Source of the DNA: Pectobacterium wasabiae CFBP 3304
Lineage (GTDB): Bacteria > Pseudomonadota > Gammaproteobacteria > Enterobacterales > Enterobacteriaceae
Length of the DNA stretch: 64,000 nucleotides
Assembly (NCBI RefSeq): GCF_001742185.1
Contig: NZ_CP015750.1
Span: forward strand, 1,488,001 to 1,552,000
Reading direction: 5' to 3'
Under the pieces are notes generated by a model. That model did not search any database. It saw only the letters and a list, made by a program, of their open reading frames with translations, and was not told the origin of the DNA. Of the stretch, positions 24,298 to 34,400 are shown in pieces; position 1 is the first letter of the stretch, and every line of letters begins with the position of its first letter. The position numbers and the translations under genes were made by a program.

Positions 24298-26370
24298 TTA
24301 CGCTGATGAAGGTTGCCGCAGCACAATCGGTAAGCCGTTTTGAAAACGCTGGAGCCTGTCGCAAAGAAAGACGACCCGCAGCAGGCTATCAACCTGCGGC
24401 TGGGGCTGTGCTAAATAGTGCGACAACGCGCGCTCAACGAGCGTTAGGCCCAGCTCATTGGCGGCTTTCATTGCGTGTTGCAACTGCTCTCTTTGCGTTG
24501 CGGTTAAATGCCGACGCCCAGTGCAGGCCTGCGCATCCAACACATCCAGGATCGGCTGACAAATCCGCTGTGCCAGCGTCAGCGGTGGACGCGGTACCGT
24601 TTTTTTCCGCTTCTTCTCAGCCAGCATGGTTTGAATATGGCTGATAAAACCCAGCACTTTCTTCTCACTTTTGATGGTCTGAAAATCCAGACAGAACGCC
24701 TTCACCATCCCACCCTCCTTTACCAAGAGAGAATAGGGTTGGAGATCGATATCATTCCCACGGCGGCGAGGCTGAACCAGCACCGCCATAATCTTCCATT
24801 TTTGCTGAGTAGCCTGTTCGAGCCTGTCTATACGCTGGTGCTGCGCCTTTTTCCAGTTGAGGCTCAGGTGCAGCGCATTATTGGCGTCGTCAAACACTGG
24901 CCAGATGATACGCTGCTCTACCTCATGCCAGATCACGGGTTCATAGCGATGCACATGTAGCAACAGAGGCTGTGGATAATCTTGATTCTCTTGCTCAAAA
25001 TAGCGAGACAACTGCGACCAGTCGGCAATGCCCGCCGTCGATTTGCACTGCTCATACGCAGCAGCAGGCCACGGTGTACCATCAAGGTTCGCGTAACTTT
25101 CGCCACCAGAGGCCAATTTCCCGTCGTCAGAAAAACGCGGGTGATGCAGCGTAAACGGGGCACGCATGATGTGCTCACCTAACTGCTTCCACATAGTTTG
25201 TCCCTGCCACACGCTCTGCTGGCTGAATGTCACATCATGGTGATCGGCCCGCGCTTGTGTGCAGTGCAGTAATTGCTGGTTTTCACTCTCCCAAAACGAA
25301 AAGGTCGCCCCCCGCGCGCCGCCCTCAGTCACCCACCACTGCGCCCCTAACGGTACAAGCGATAGCGCTTCAGGCTGTTGTTGATACTGCCGCCGTACCT
25401 GCCCACGCAGCAGCAGCAAGCGTTCGGGGCTCGCCTGCTCAAGCTGGAATAAATACGCCGACAAGCGGGCAATAAACAGTAGGACATCACGCTCTTCCAG
25501 GCTGTAATGCCTTTCCGCTAATAAGCTAACCTGTCCGCTCAGCGTGCGCAGGTAGCCCGCCAATCGCGGTAATCCTTCCGCACGGGCAGACATATTCAGC
25601 AAATGAAGCTGCCGCGCACTGCTTTTACTGATGTGCGACAGCCCCTGACTCAGGACGTCATGGATAAACGTATTCAGCATAGTAATCAGCGCCTGCTCAT
25701 CGGCATTTAACGCCCTTTCACTCGATTCCTGAGCGAAGCAATCCGCTGGCCACGGCCAGATGCACTGATTTTCTGCAAAGAGGCGGGCAAGGGCAGCAAG
25801 GTGCAAGGCAGGCTGCTTCTCACGCAGGAAATCCGACAGCATGCCAGTCAAGCCCGTTCCGGCCAGATAGATCACGGGGCTTTCCAGCGTTGGCAGGTAA
25901 ATTTTAAGCTGGTTTGGCAGCGTCTCTGTCCTCACCGACTCTTCTGCCCACATTTGTACAAATCGTGCAGCATGCCGCGTTTGCACTTTACCGACCTGCT
26001 TCATTAGTACATCAGGATCAAGCTGTAAGATCTCGGCAAGCACGTCTATCGGTGATACTACCGTTTCCGAAGAGAGGTCAGCCGTTTGCTCCGCATCCCG
26101 TTCAGCATGGGTTTGTAACCACAGCACCGCCGCCAAAATGTGCTTACAGCAGCCGGTTGCCGGGCAATCGCACCGTGCAGTTTGTATCCCCAGCCCACCA
26201 AGCACCACCTGCTGACCATCGCTGACAAAATATCCTTCTTGCCCCGCGTCAGTCACCAACGTCACCTTGTCGCCCGCCAGATCTTTTTTGGCTCGGCGCA
26301 GTAAACCCACATTGGCAAAAACGCTCAGCGCGTCTTCATCATAATTCAGGTAGAGACGTTGCCAGCTCAT
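24298..26370 (-). CDS. SWIM zinc-finger protein of the MoxR/VWA cluster (YehQ-like)
   Basis: About 690 residues. The N-terminal region (MSWQRLYLNYDEDALSVFAN) contains the SWIM finger RCDCPATGCCKHILAAVLWL (CxC...CxH). A long alpha-rich region without recognisable enzyme motifs follows. The start ATG overlaps the VWA stop as ATGA, so translation is coupled. SWIM fingers bind DNA or protein. This is the last gene of the unit. It corresponds in order and family to yehQ of the E. coli yeh cluster. The molecular function is not established. Confidence 0.85.
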   Translation of the reverse strand: MSWQRLYLNYDEDALSVFANVGLLRRAKKDLAGDKVTLVTDAGQEGYFVSDGQQVVLGGLGIQTARCDCPATGCCKHILAAVLWLQTHAERDAEQTADLSSETVVSPIDVLAEILQLDPDVLMKQVGKVQTRHAARFVQMWAEESVRTETLPNQLKIYLPTLESPVIYLAGTGLTGMLSDFLREKQPALHLAALARLFAENQCIWPWPADCFAQESSERALNADEQALITMLNTFIHDVLSQGLSHISKSSARQLHLLNMSARAEGLPRLAGYLRTLSGQVSLLAERHYSLEERDVLLFIARLSAYLFQLEQASPERLLLLRGQVRRQYQQQPEALSLVPLGAQWWVTEGGARGATFSFWESENQQLLHCTQARADHHDVTFSQQSVWQGQTMWKQLGEHIMRAPFTLHHPRFSDDGKLASGGESYANLDGTPWPAAAYEQCKSTAGIADWSQLSRYFEQENQDYPQPLLLHVHRYEPVIWHEVEQRIIWPVFDDANNALHLSLNWKKAQHQRIDRLEQATQQKWKIMAVLVQPRRRGNDIDLQPYSLLVKEGGMVKAFCLDFQTIKSEKKVLGFISHIQTMLAEKKRKKTVPRPPLTLAQRICQPILDVLDAQACTGRRHLTATQREQLQHAMKAANELGLTLVERALSHYLAQPQPQVDSLLRVVFLCDRLQRFQNGLPIVLRQPSSA

Positions 26371-27506
26371 CGCATCACCTCCGCCAGCCACTGTGCAAAA
26401 TGCTCCGGCGTTAATGCTGCGACATGCATACCGCGATCGGCCAATTTTTGCCCGATTGCGGCATCGTAGACCGGGTGTGCCGCCTCATCCAGTGCTGCCA
26501 ACCCTAACAGCTTGACTTGCTGGCTGTGCATACGCTGCACGCAACTGAGCAGGTGACTCAGCGCGCCACCTTCTTCAAAATCACTGATTAACGCCACGAT
26601 AGTACGTTTCGGATTTTGTACGCGCTGTTCGCAATACTGCATAGCCTTCGCAATATTCGTCCCGCCCCCGAGTTGCACCGTCATCAGTACCTCAACCGGA
26701 TCGTGGGCAAGATGCGACAAATCCACCACCTGCGTATCAAACACGATTAAAGAAACTCGCACCGCAGGCAACGTCGCCAAAATGCTGGCACAGACCGCCG
26801 CGTACATCACCGAGCTGGACATCGAAGCGCTCTGGTCGACACACAGAATGACATCCCACGGCATATGCCGCTGCATGCGTGAATTAAAATGCGGTGTTTC
26901 AATCACCAGGCGCTGCTTCTCGCGATCAAAATGCTTAAGATTGGCTGCAATCGTGGCACGCCAGTCAAAATTTTGACTGCTGGCGATCGGCGAGCGTCGG
27001 AATCGATTACGGCGACCGGTAAGCGCGTTCGTAAAGGTCGGCTTCAGCGTGCGTAATATCTCATCCACCACCTTCCGAATAATGTCGCGTACCGCTTCAC
27101 GCGTTTGTTCATTCATCCGGCCACGCAAACTCAATAGCACCTTAGCCAACGCCGGCGTAGGTTCCATGGCTTGCAGAGCTTGCGGATCGTTGAATAAATG
27201 CGTGATTTCATAGCGTTCAATCGCTTGCGATTGCATCCGCTCAAAGGTGCTGCTGGGGAATAATTTACGCGCCTGATTGAGCCAATTCACCGCCGTCAGT
27301 TGAGACTGATCCAAAGAACCGTGGCGTCCCCCTTCCTGCTTCAGACCACGGCGTTGATATTCGCGGCGATAGAGATAATCCAGCGTGCGTTCCACTTTCA
27401 GATCCTGCGCATCAAACGCCGCCTTGCCTAATGCCTCATCGGCATAATGGCCCAGAATCAAGCGCCAGCGTTTGCCGTTTTTTCCTTTATCATCATGAGC
27501 ACTCAT
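26367..27506 (-). CDS. von Willebrand factor A domain protein (YehP-like)
   Basis: A 379-residue protein starting MSAHDDKGKNGKRWRLILGH. The C-terminal half is a VWA domain with an intact MIDAS: DxSxS in VILCVDQSASMSSS, Thr in QLGGGTNIAKAM and Asp in IVALISDFEEGGALSH. MIDAS-VWA proteins pair with MoxR AAA+ ATPases, here at 30234-31343, as substrate or metal-dependent adaptors. The ATG shares a base with the DUF5682 stop (TGATG). A longer in-frame extension upstream lies inside the preceding gene and was rejected. Confidence 0.88.
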   Translation of the reverse strand: MSAHDDKGKNGKRWRLILGHYADEALGKAAFDAQDLKVERTLDYLYRREYQRRGLKQEGGRHGSLDQSQLTAVNWLNQARKLFPSSTFERMQSQAIERYEITHLFNDPQALQAMEPTPALAKVLLSLRGRMNEQTREAVRDIIRKVVDEILRTLKPTFTNALTGRRNRFRRSPIASSQNFDWRATIAANLKHFDREKQRLVIETPHFNSRMQRHMPWDVILCVDQSASMSSSVMYAAVCASILATLPAVRVSLIVFDTQVVDLSHLAHDPVEVLMTVQLGGGTNIAKAMQYCEQRVQNPKRTIVALISDFEEGGALSHLLSCVQRMHSQQVKLLGLAALDEAAHPVYDAAIGQKLADRGMHVAALTPEHFAQWLAEVMR

Positions 27507-30067
27507 CAGACTGGGTCCTTCTCTTTCTCGTACCATGACAGTAAATCGTTTTCCGCCAGTTGTTGTTGCAGCCGCTGGTTTAACTGCATCGTCTGTAGCA
27601 TCTCCTGCTCCGTGAAGTCCGTTTGCCAAAGATGCATTTCCGGCTCAGAGAAACCACATTGCTCCGCAACATAGCTTGCTAACGTCGCGTTCTGCTTCGG
27701 TGTGAGTTGGCTGAAGGCAAAACGCAGGTCGGGCAACACATGCAGAAAACGATCGTCATCCCACTGCGAAATCAGCGTATTTAGCTTATCGACTAAACGC
27801 GGTGTCTTGATGATGAGCTCAGGAGCCGCACGCATTAACCCGACAAAATAGCGCACCGCCTGCTCAGGATCGCTCCCCTGACTAAAGACGCTCGATAGAT
27901 TGTCATCAAGGGCGCGTTCATCAATGTCATCACCGAGATAACGCAGCGCATCAACCGCTCCTTTCAATAACGGCACGTCCTTTAATTCTGGAGAGATCTG
28001 CTGCAATTGGTGGTAAAAATCGCGACTGGCGGTATTGGAAGGGTCGAGCGTAGGAATAAATTCAATCAGCTCACGCAAGCCAAGCAGTGCCGTAAAATGC
28101 GTTTCCTGCTGTGATTCATCGCCCGCCGTGATGGTCGGTAAACAAAACAACGCCTGTGGAACCAGCGTAAACAAGAGCTGCGTTAATTCAGGCTGATTGC
28201 GTAAGCCAAGAAAATCACGCCCGCGCCATAGATGGATCAGGCTATGCCCGCATCCAACGAGTGAATCTAAGCGAAAATCGTTGTGTATATCGTCATGCAA
28301 TAAACGAAATAGTCCGGCTAAACGCGACTGTAGCCCTAATAGCGCCGCCTGAATCAGCACATGCACCGCATTTTTACTCGACCGGTTCTGCCCTTGTTCC
28401 TCTAACTGCTTTTCCAGATAGACGACTTTATCGATGGCAATCGCCTCGAGCTGGCTTCCTTTCTCCGAGAGCGCAATCAATCGCCCTTCGATCGACGGGG
28501 TCCACGCATAGTGCCACTCTTCAAATAGCAGATCGAGATTGTGACCGCCCAAAAAATCAGGGCCGTTACTGCGCGTTGCGAAGCCGACTTCAAGGAAGCT
28601 CAGCAGATGGAGAAAGCGGCTGCGTGCACGATGCTGCGGGTTGCGATAGATATCCAAACGGCTCTGTTTGACGAGCGTATCATCAAGTTTAAAGCGGTGA
28701 GATTTCGCTAACCGATAGGTTTCATCAACCAACGGGGGCGTCGCACTACCAGCAGGAATCTGCCCTAGCGCATGGCCGGAAAATGTTTTTTGGATCTCAA
28801 GCCACAGTCCACTCTGCGCATCATCAATACTGCCTTTGATAAAACTACTCTGTAGCCCATCCAGCAGATCGTAACGGCCAGGACCATCATGCCCGCGTAA
28901 TGCCGCGAGCTGCACACACTGCTCTACCGCATTTTTTACCGTGATATAGCTGGGGGGATCGTCAAAAGCTTTAGCACGGAGCATGCTGGCAACCTCAGAC
29001 AAAAAACGCATCCCCATGTTATTGCGGTATTCCTGGGTCGTGAGCGGCGCTAATCCCTTTTCCACCTGCCGATCGCCCCGCTGCGCCATGAGCATTTGCC
29101 AGCTTCGCTGATAGTAAGCAGGCGCCGGCATGCCGGATGCGTATCCATTGAGCGCATCTAATCTGTCAAAGCTATAGCGAATCAGCCACGCGTGATCTTT
29201 TTCTGCCAGCTTAAGCTGTTTTTGGTACTGCTTTTTCGCGGCATCCGTGAAAACATTGAACGATTTGCCGTCGTGGGACAGCCCTTCGAGCAGCGCCAGT
29301 GAGTGAAACCCCCCCGTGACAACCAGAATTTTCCCCGTTGGGTTTTCAGCACGAACCTGCATGATAGCGGCAAGCATATGTGCCTCACGCTGCGCGGAAC
29401 CTTCGGCCTCCAAAACCTGAGGCTCATAATCCAGTCGCGCCAACGCACACCAAACCAGCGTATCGCGGAAAAGCTGCTGCCAGTCGCTCAGAGCCTCAAT
29501 CGAGCGTAACTCGAATAAATGTTCCCATAAATCATCGTGATCGCGGCAATGGCATCTCTTGGCGAGCGCTGAAATAAACTGGCTGTGGGCGAGATAGCGT
29601 TCTGCTTGCAGGCTTTGGCTGACATCATCCTGACGTTCCTCAATCGCGATTTGCTCAACCCACGGCAAATCAATAAAGCGTAATGCCGCGTGGTGTTGAT
29701 GCCCGGCGTGCAGTGCAACCCATTCGGGCGAGTAGTCACAGAAAGGGAAAAAAGCACTACGCGTAGCCGTTTGCGGCGTTTCACCGTCTTGCGGCTCACC
29801 GGATTGAACGTCAGCCTGTCCCATCACCGCGATGGGAGGCTTCGCGTCAGGGTGAAGCAAATCGGGCAGTAAGTGATTAAAACTGACCGGAGCCTCAATC
29901 AGGATATGATCGGGGTGGATATCTTCAATCAATGACAGCAGGCCGTAGGCACAAGCGGGGCTATGGTGGCGCACCGGTGCAAAGTAGATCTGCTGCGACT
30001 GCAAAAAATCCCATGTTGCCAGCGCCTGTTTCATCCGTGCGGGCAGTACGATGTTCGAGAGACTCAC
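27506..30067 (-). CDS. DUF5682 family protein (YehM-like)
   Basis: An 853-residue soluble protein starting at GTG (SLSNIVLPARMKQALATWDF), with GAGGA 9 bases upstream. The N-terminal third has IYFAPVRHHSPACAYGLLSL, HPDHILIEAPVSFNHLLPDL and ILVVTGGFHSLALLEGL, a layout like the TIKI/ChaN-type fold attributed to DUF5682. The rest is alpha-helical. It lies between the MoxR and VWA genes and probably works with them. No catalytic activity can be claimed from sequence. Confidence 0.82.
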   Translation of the reverse strand: MSLSNIVLPARMKQALATWDFLQSQQIYFAPVRHHSPACAYGLLSLIEDIHPDHILIEAPVSFNHLLPDLLHPDAKPPIAVMGQADVQSGEPQDGETPQTATRSAFFPFCDYSPEWVALHAGHQHHAALRFIDLPWVEQIAIEERQDDVSQSLQAERYLAHSQFISALAKRCHCRDHDDLWEHLFELRSIEALSDWQQLFRDTLVWCALARLDYEPQVLEAEGSAQREAHMLAAIMQVRAENPTGKILVVTGGFHSLALLEGLSHDGKSFNVFTDAAKKQYQKQLKLAEKDHAWLIRYSFDRLDALNGYASGMPAPAYYQRSWQMLMAQRGDRQVEKGLAPLTTQEYRNNMGMRFLSEVASMLRAKAFDDPPSYITVKNAVEQCVQLAALRGHDGPGRYDLLDGLQSSFIKGSIDDAQSGLWLEIQKTFSGHALGQIPAGSATPPLVDETYRLAKSHRFKLDDTLVKQSRLDIYRNPQHRARSRFLHLLSFLEVGFATRSNGPDFLGGHNLDLLFEEWHYAWTPSIEGRLIALSEKGSQLEAIAIDKVVYLEKQLEEQGQNRSSKNAVHVLIQAALLGLQSRLAGLFRLLHDDIHNDFRLDSLVGCGHSLIHLWRGRDFLGLRNQPELTQLLFTLVPQALFCLPTITAGDESQQETHFTALLGLRELIEFIPTLDPSNTASRDFYHQLQQISPELKDVPLLKGAVDALRYLGDDIDERALDDNLSSVFSQGSDPEQAVRYFVGLMRAAPELIIKTPRLVDKLNTLISQWDDDRFLHVLPDLRFAFSQLTPKQNATLASYVAEQCGFSEPEMHLWQTDFTEQEMLQTMQLNQRLQQQLAENDLLSWYEKEKDPV

Positions 30068-30164
30068 TGGCGCGTTTCCTCATGAAAAAGAGTCCGTGAA
30101 GTAATCGGTAACAATGGACTACAGCCTAATGCCGATCGTTTAAGAGCCGAGATATACGGAGCAG

Positions 30165-30188
30165 CCACAGGGAGTGGTATCCCTGTGG
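30165..30188. terminator. Hairpin between the MoxR and DUF5682 genes
   Basis: CCACAGGGA-GTGGTA-TCCCTGTGG, a 9-bp perfect stem in the 166-bp gap. Neither side has a T-tract, so it is more likely an attenuator or RNA-processing/stability hairpin than a full terminator within the unit. Confidence 0.5.
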
Positions 30189-30233
30189 TTCTCCTACTAT
30201 AAGGCTTAAGTGACCAGCGATTAGGCCGTGGCC

Positions 30234-31343
30234 TTACTGCCAAAACTGTCGTGAGGCATCGTAAAACGCTTTCCAGTCATCGCTGCTTTTTGCCCGTTCT
30301 CGCGCCACGTTATCTACGTAGTAGCGCATACGTTTCGCATCGTCAGGGTTATCTTTTAATACCACGCCGATAATCTGGCGTGCGATGGCGCCCGCATTTA
30401 GCGTGCTATCGCCCAGATAATGCGCCTCAAGCGCGGAGGCATAGGCAATATTGACGGCTTCCGCACTCGACATCACCGCATCCGGCGTTTTGATGCTGCC
30501 ACCGTCGCGCGTATTACCGGAGCGAAGCTCCTGGAACGTGGTCACCAGCAGTTCAATAACGCTCGGTGGCACAGTGACTCGCGCAGCCAGTTCACCCAAT
30601 TCACGCGTAAGCTGCGTTTGAATCAGCTCAATCTCGAATTTAGGATCTTGAATCGGCCTCACGGTTTCAAAGTTAAAGCGCCGTTTTAATGCCGCGGACA
30701 TTTCATGTACACCGCGATCGCGCAAGTTCGCCGTGCCAATCAGGTTAAAGCCGGGTTTAGCACTGATCCGTCCTTGCTCACCCATTTCAGGGATCATCAA
30801 CTGTTTTTCAGACATCAACGAAACCAGGACATCCTGTATTTCCGGTGGACAGCGGGTGATTTCCTCAAAACGAACAATCCTGCCCTGCATCATCCCCTGA
30901 TAGAGCGGTGAACCGATCAGCGCCCGCTCAGTGGGGCCTTCAGCAAGCAACAGCGCATAGTTCCATGAATACTTGATATGGTCTTCGGTTGTTCCCGCCG
31001 TGCCTTGAATCGTCAGGCCAGAATCACCCGAGATAGCCGCTGCAAACAGCTCAGACAGCATGGATTTTGCGGTTCCGGGTTCGCCAACCAGCATCAATCC
31101 CTGTTTCCCTAGCAGCGTCACAATTGCACGATCGACCAGCGCATTATCGCCAAAAAACTTCGCGGAAATCCCTAAGGCATCGTCACCTAGAATAAACTGC
31201 CGCACCGCACGGGGCGAGCGCAGCCAACCCTGCGGCTTAGGGTTATTTTCGTCCGCTTTAGTCAGGCGCGCTAACTCATCCGCAAAGCGAATTTCAGCAT
31301 GTTGACGCAGCACATTGCTGGCCGTCTCTGGGTGTTTTTCCAT
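30234..31343 (-). CDS. MoxR-type AAA+ ATPase (YehL-like)
   Basis: A ~369-residue AAA+ ATPase starting MEKHPETASNVLRQHAEIRF. It has Walker A GEPGTAKSMLSE, a Walker B-like RIVRFEEITRCPPEIQDVLV, sensor-1 NLIGTANLRDRG and an arginine-finger region MSAALKRRFNFET. MoxR ATPases act as chaperones that insert metals or remodel protein complexes with VWA partners. An upstream GTG at 31364 is possible but lacks a ribosome site. It lies 69 bp after the DUF4132 gene. Confidence 0.88.
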   Translation of the reverse strand: MEKHPETASNVLRQHAEIRFADELARLTKADENNPKPQGWLRSPRAVRQFILGDDALGISAKFFGDNALVDRAIVTLLGKQGLMLVGEPGTAKSMLSELFAAAISGDSGLTIQGTAGTTEDHIKYSWNYALLLAEGPTERALIGSPLYQGMMQGRIVRFEEITRCPPEIQDVLVSLMSEKQLMIPEMGEQGRISAKPGFNLIGTANLRDRGVHEMSAALKRRFNFETVRPIQDPKFEIELIQTQLTRELGELAARVTVPPSVIELLVTTFQELRSGNTRDGGSIKTPDAVMSSAEAVNIAYASALEAHYLGDSTLNAGAIARQIIGVVLKDNPDDAKRMRYYVDNVARERAKSSDDWKAFYDASRQFWQ

Positions 31344-31412
31344 GTTCGTGTCTCTGTTCGCCACAAAATAATGAACGAAGCCGGCACAATGTGTACCGGC
31401 TCCATAAGCGGA

Positions 31413-34400
31413 TTACCAAGGCGTTTTGTTTTCCCAATCGGCATCGAATCCCGAGCAGGCTTGTGCGACTTTCAGATAATCGGCGTAGCTTTCTGCCAAT
31501 AGGATGGGCGGAACGTCCTGCAATGCCAGATTATTGCGATCCCAGTAATTTTGCTGGTTTTTCTCAAAGCTCAAATCAAACAATACCGCTGGAATATTTT
31601 CTTCTGGCACGTAGCTGCCGCTAAATCCAATATTCACGTACAAATCCAGACTACTGAAATGTTTGTAATAGTGGCTAAACGACCCGCCATCTTCCGCTGG
31701 CGCACGCTGATATCCTATCTTGGTTAAGACGCCGCGCAGCGTGAACGTATCGGTCAGCCACCCTTTTCTATCCTCAACGTCAACCTGTTTGAGATCGAAT
31801 TCTGGCACGGTGTTTACCATCTGCGAGAATAAGAATGTCACTTTATAGTCGTCAAAATGCGCAAGCCAGGCTTCACGCGTGTCGTTATCCACCACCGCCG
31901 CATGAGCAAGCTGAATCACCGTGCCGCTTGATAATTCAACCTCATCATCTTCAAGATTAATTAAGCAACCGTCATCCGTTGGCCTGAAAGTATTAAGCAC
32001 CTGCTCATCCTTCACTTCTTGCCACACTAAACGCTCAATCAACGGGCGCATGACAGGATGGAGCATGATGTAAGTCTGCCAGTCTTCACTCAGCCATTGG
32101 CGCTGAGCACACATCGATTCATACAAACGTGCAGTTTGGAGATCAATTATCTGCTTCAACTCTTTTTTGCTCGACGAGAACAGCTTTTTCGCGTCTTTTA
32201 TCTGCTCTTCATTATCCGTTTTACGAGCCGCAGGCAGTGCTTTAATTTCTTTCCCTTCTGGGTTCAGGAGCACCAACCGTTGCTTACTGTCCATACGAGC
32301 GGTAAAAGTCCTCTCGCCGTACTCCAGCACTAACGTTCCCGTTTCATCCATCCCGGCAGTGGGGATCGTGCGGTCAGCCAGCTCATCGGCACTCCAGCCA
32401 TTGCGATCGGCAATCTCTTTGACTAATTCACGCGCCTTTTCCTGAATCGCGGTAGTACGGTAGCGACGTGACAGTGAGAGTAACAGTTGGATAATGATCG
32501 GATCGTCGCTAACCGCCACCGCGCTGATCATCGCCTCAATCTGTGAACGGCGCGGATAATGGTCGCGCATATAATTTCGTAATGCAGAGACGGCAACATG
32601 GCCTTCAATATGGCTAGTCAACGCCAGCATGCCTTTCTCACTGATTGCGGAGCCTAAATAGCGCCGTAAGACTTCATGCTTTATTTCTTCGGTCGCCTGC
32701 TCTAGCGTGTAATTCGCATACTTTTGGTAATATTCACCATAATGTTCAAAACAATATTGATAGTTTTTTAAACGTTCCGGTGCATCTTTATGTGCCTCCA
32801 ACATCGCTTCTTCCAGCGATGGGTTTTTTACATCCTGCGCGATAAACGTGTGTAAAATAAAATTCCCCAGCTTATGCTGGCTCTCTTTGGCTAATAAACC
32901 GACATAACGCTGTAATAATGTGTTACCTGCAGGCGCTTTTAATTTTACCGCCAGGATTATCCACCATTTAATGATGTCAGCATCGACGGCCTTGCCGTTT
33001 TCCCATTTCAATGGCGGTATCACGCTATAGTCAAACCAGCTCATGCTCGCAGGAGGGTTTGCCTTCAACCCCTTCAAGGCTTCTTCGCGCAGTATTTTTT
33101 CTGATAAGTAGGGCGAAATGTCTTCACCAAACTGCTCCAATGCCGCCAACAAGGCGGCACGCACCGTTTCTCTTTTCTCTTTCTTTAACAATGCATAAAG
33201 CGGAGCGATGCTGTCTTTATTTTTTATACGCGCCAGCCACTCGATCGTGGTAATACGGATTTCTTGCTTCGCGGAATGCAAACTTTCCTGTGCATTCACA
33301 TGTACATTCGGCAATTTTTCAAGCAATTGCTGCGCACTCACACGGAACGTTTTATTTTCACCCAATGCCAATTCCATAATTCGGGGAATAAATTGTGCAG
33401 GGATGGTAGGGAACTTACCAAGCAACTCAAAAGCATGGCCTAATTCAAATTGTCTATATTGGTTTTCGCTCTTATTCGGCAACAGTCCCAACGCTTCGGC
33501 AATATACTCTGGATATTGAGAGAAAAAAGGCCAAAGCTGTTCCGGTTTAGGGAAGAGTTTCAACCCATCGTTATAGGATTCTAAACATAGCTTGGCGACT
33601 TCCCGAGCAGGATCACGGCATGCCAGTTTCTGCAACACACTTTCAATCTGCCGTAATTCCAATCCAGCAAGAACATGAACTGGCGCTTCACTTTCTATTC
33701 GGGTGGTGCTTAAATTAACGTTACCATGCTCTTTTCCGAAAACAACTCTCATCGCATGATAAAGGGTAAATTCAGGAAGATTGCTAATGCGTTTCTTATA
33801 TTTAATAACATTAACCTCTTCACTAGATAGAGGCACCCCATTATTCCCTAAATTAAGTCTATCGACTAAATAACGGCAGCGTTCAGCACTAATTTTTTTT
33901 ATTTCATTATAATGATTCTGCGCCCATTTATATTTATGCTTGCTCGATTTATTCCCTTCTATTTCTTTTTCTGCATTTATTTTTGCTTTTTCCACCATCT
34001 CGACCAGGTTTTCGATAAGAATATCTTTTGCACTTTCAGGCAATGGCGTATCGGCGAGCAACGTTAGCTCAGGTAAATCAGGAAGTTCAATATTTTTTGC
34101 TGTATCAACAACGCCAAAACGCGTAATGGCACTTTCGATACTTTTTATCACTACCTTACTTTTTTCCAACTGCAACGCATGCTCTAAAATATCTTTATTT
34201 TCACCCTGACGGGCAAAGAGATCGGCGGCCTGAGATCGCTGCTTTGGCGTTCCGTTAAACAGGATATCACTCAGATGCGTTTTAACATCGCTAGCAGGGA
34301 GAATATTCAGCAGCGGTTCTGCCTCATTGCGTACCGTTTTTCGCTGATCTATGGCTAATTTAACAATGACGTCTGAGAATGAAACACGCAACGCTTCACG

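Noticed and set aside
27507..27629. 41-residue N-terminal extension of the VWA protein
   Set aside because: It lies within the DUF5682 coding end; the ATG at 27506 in a TGATG overlap is the natural start.
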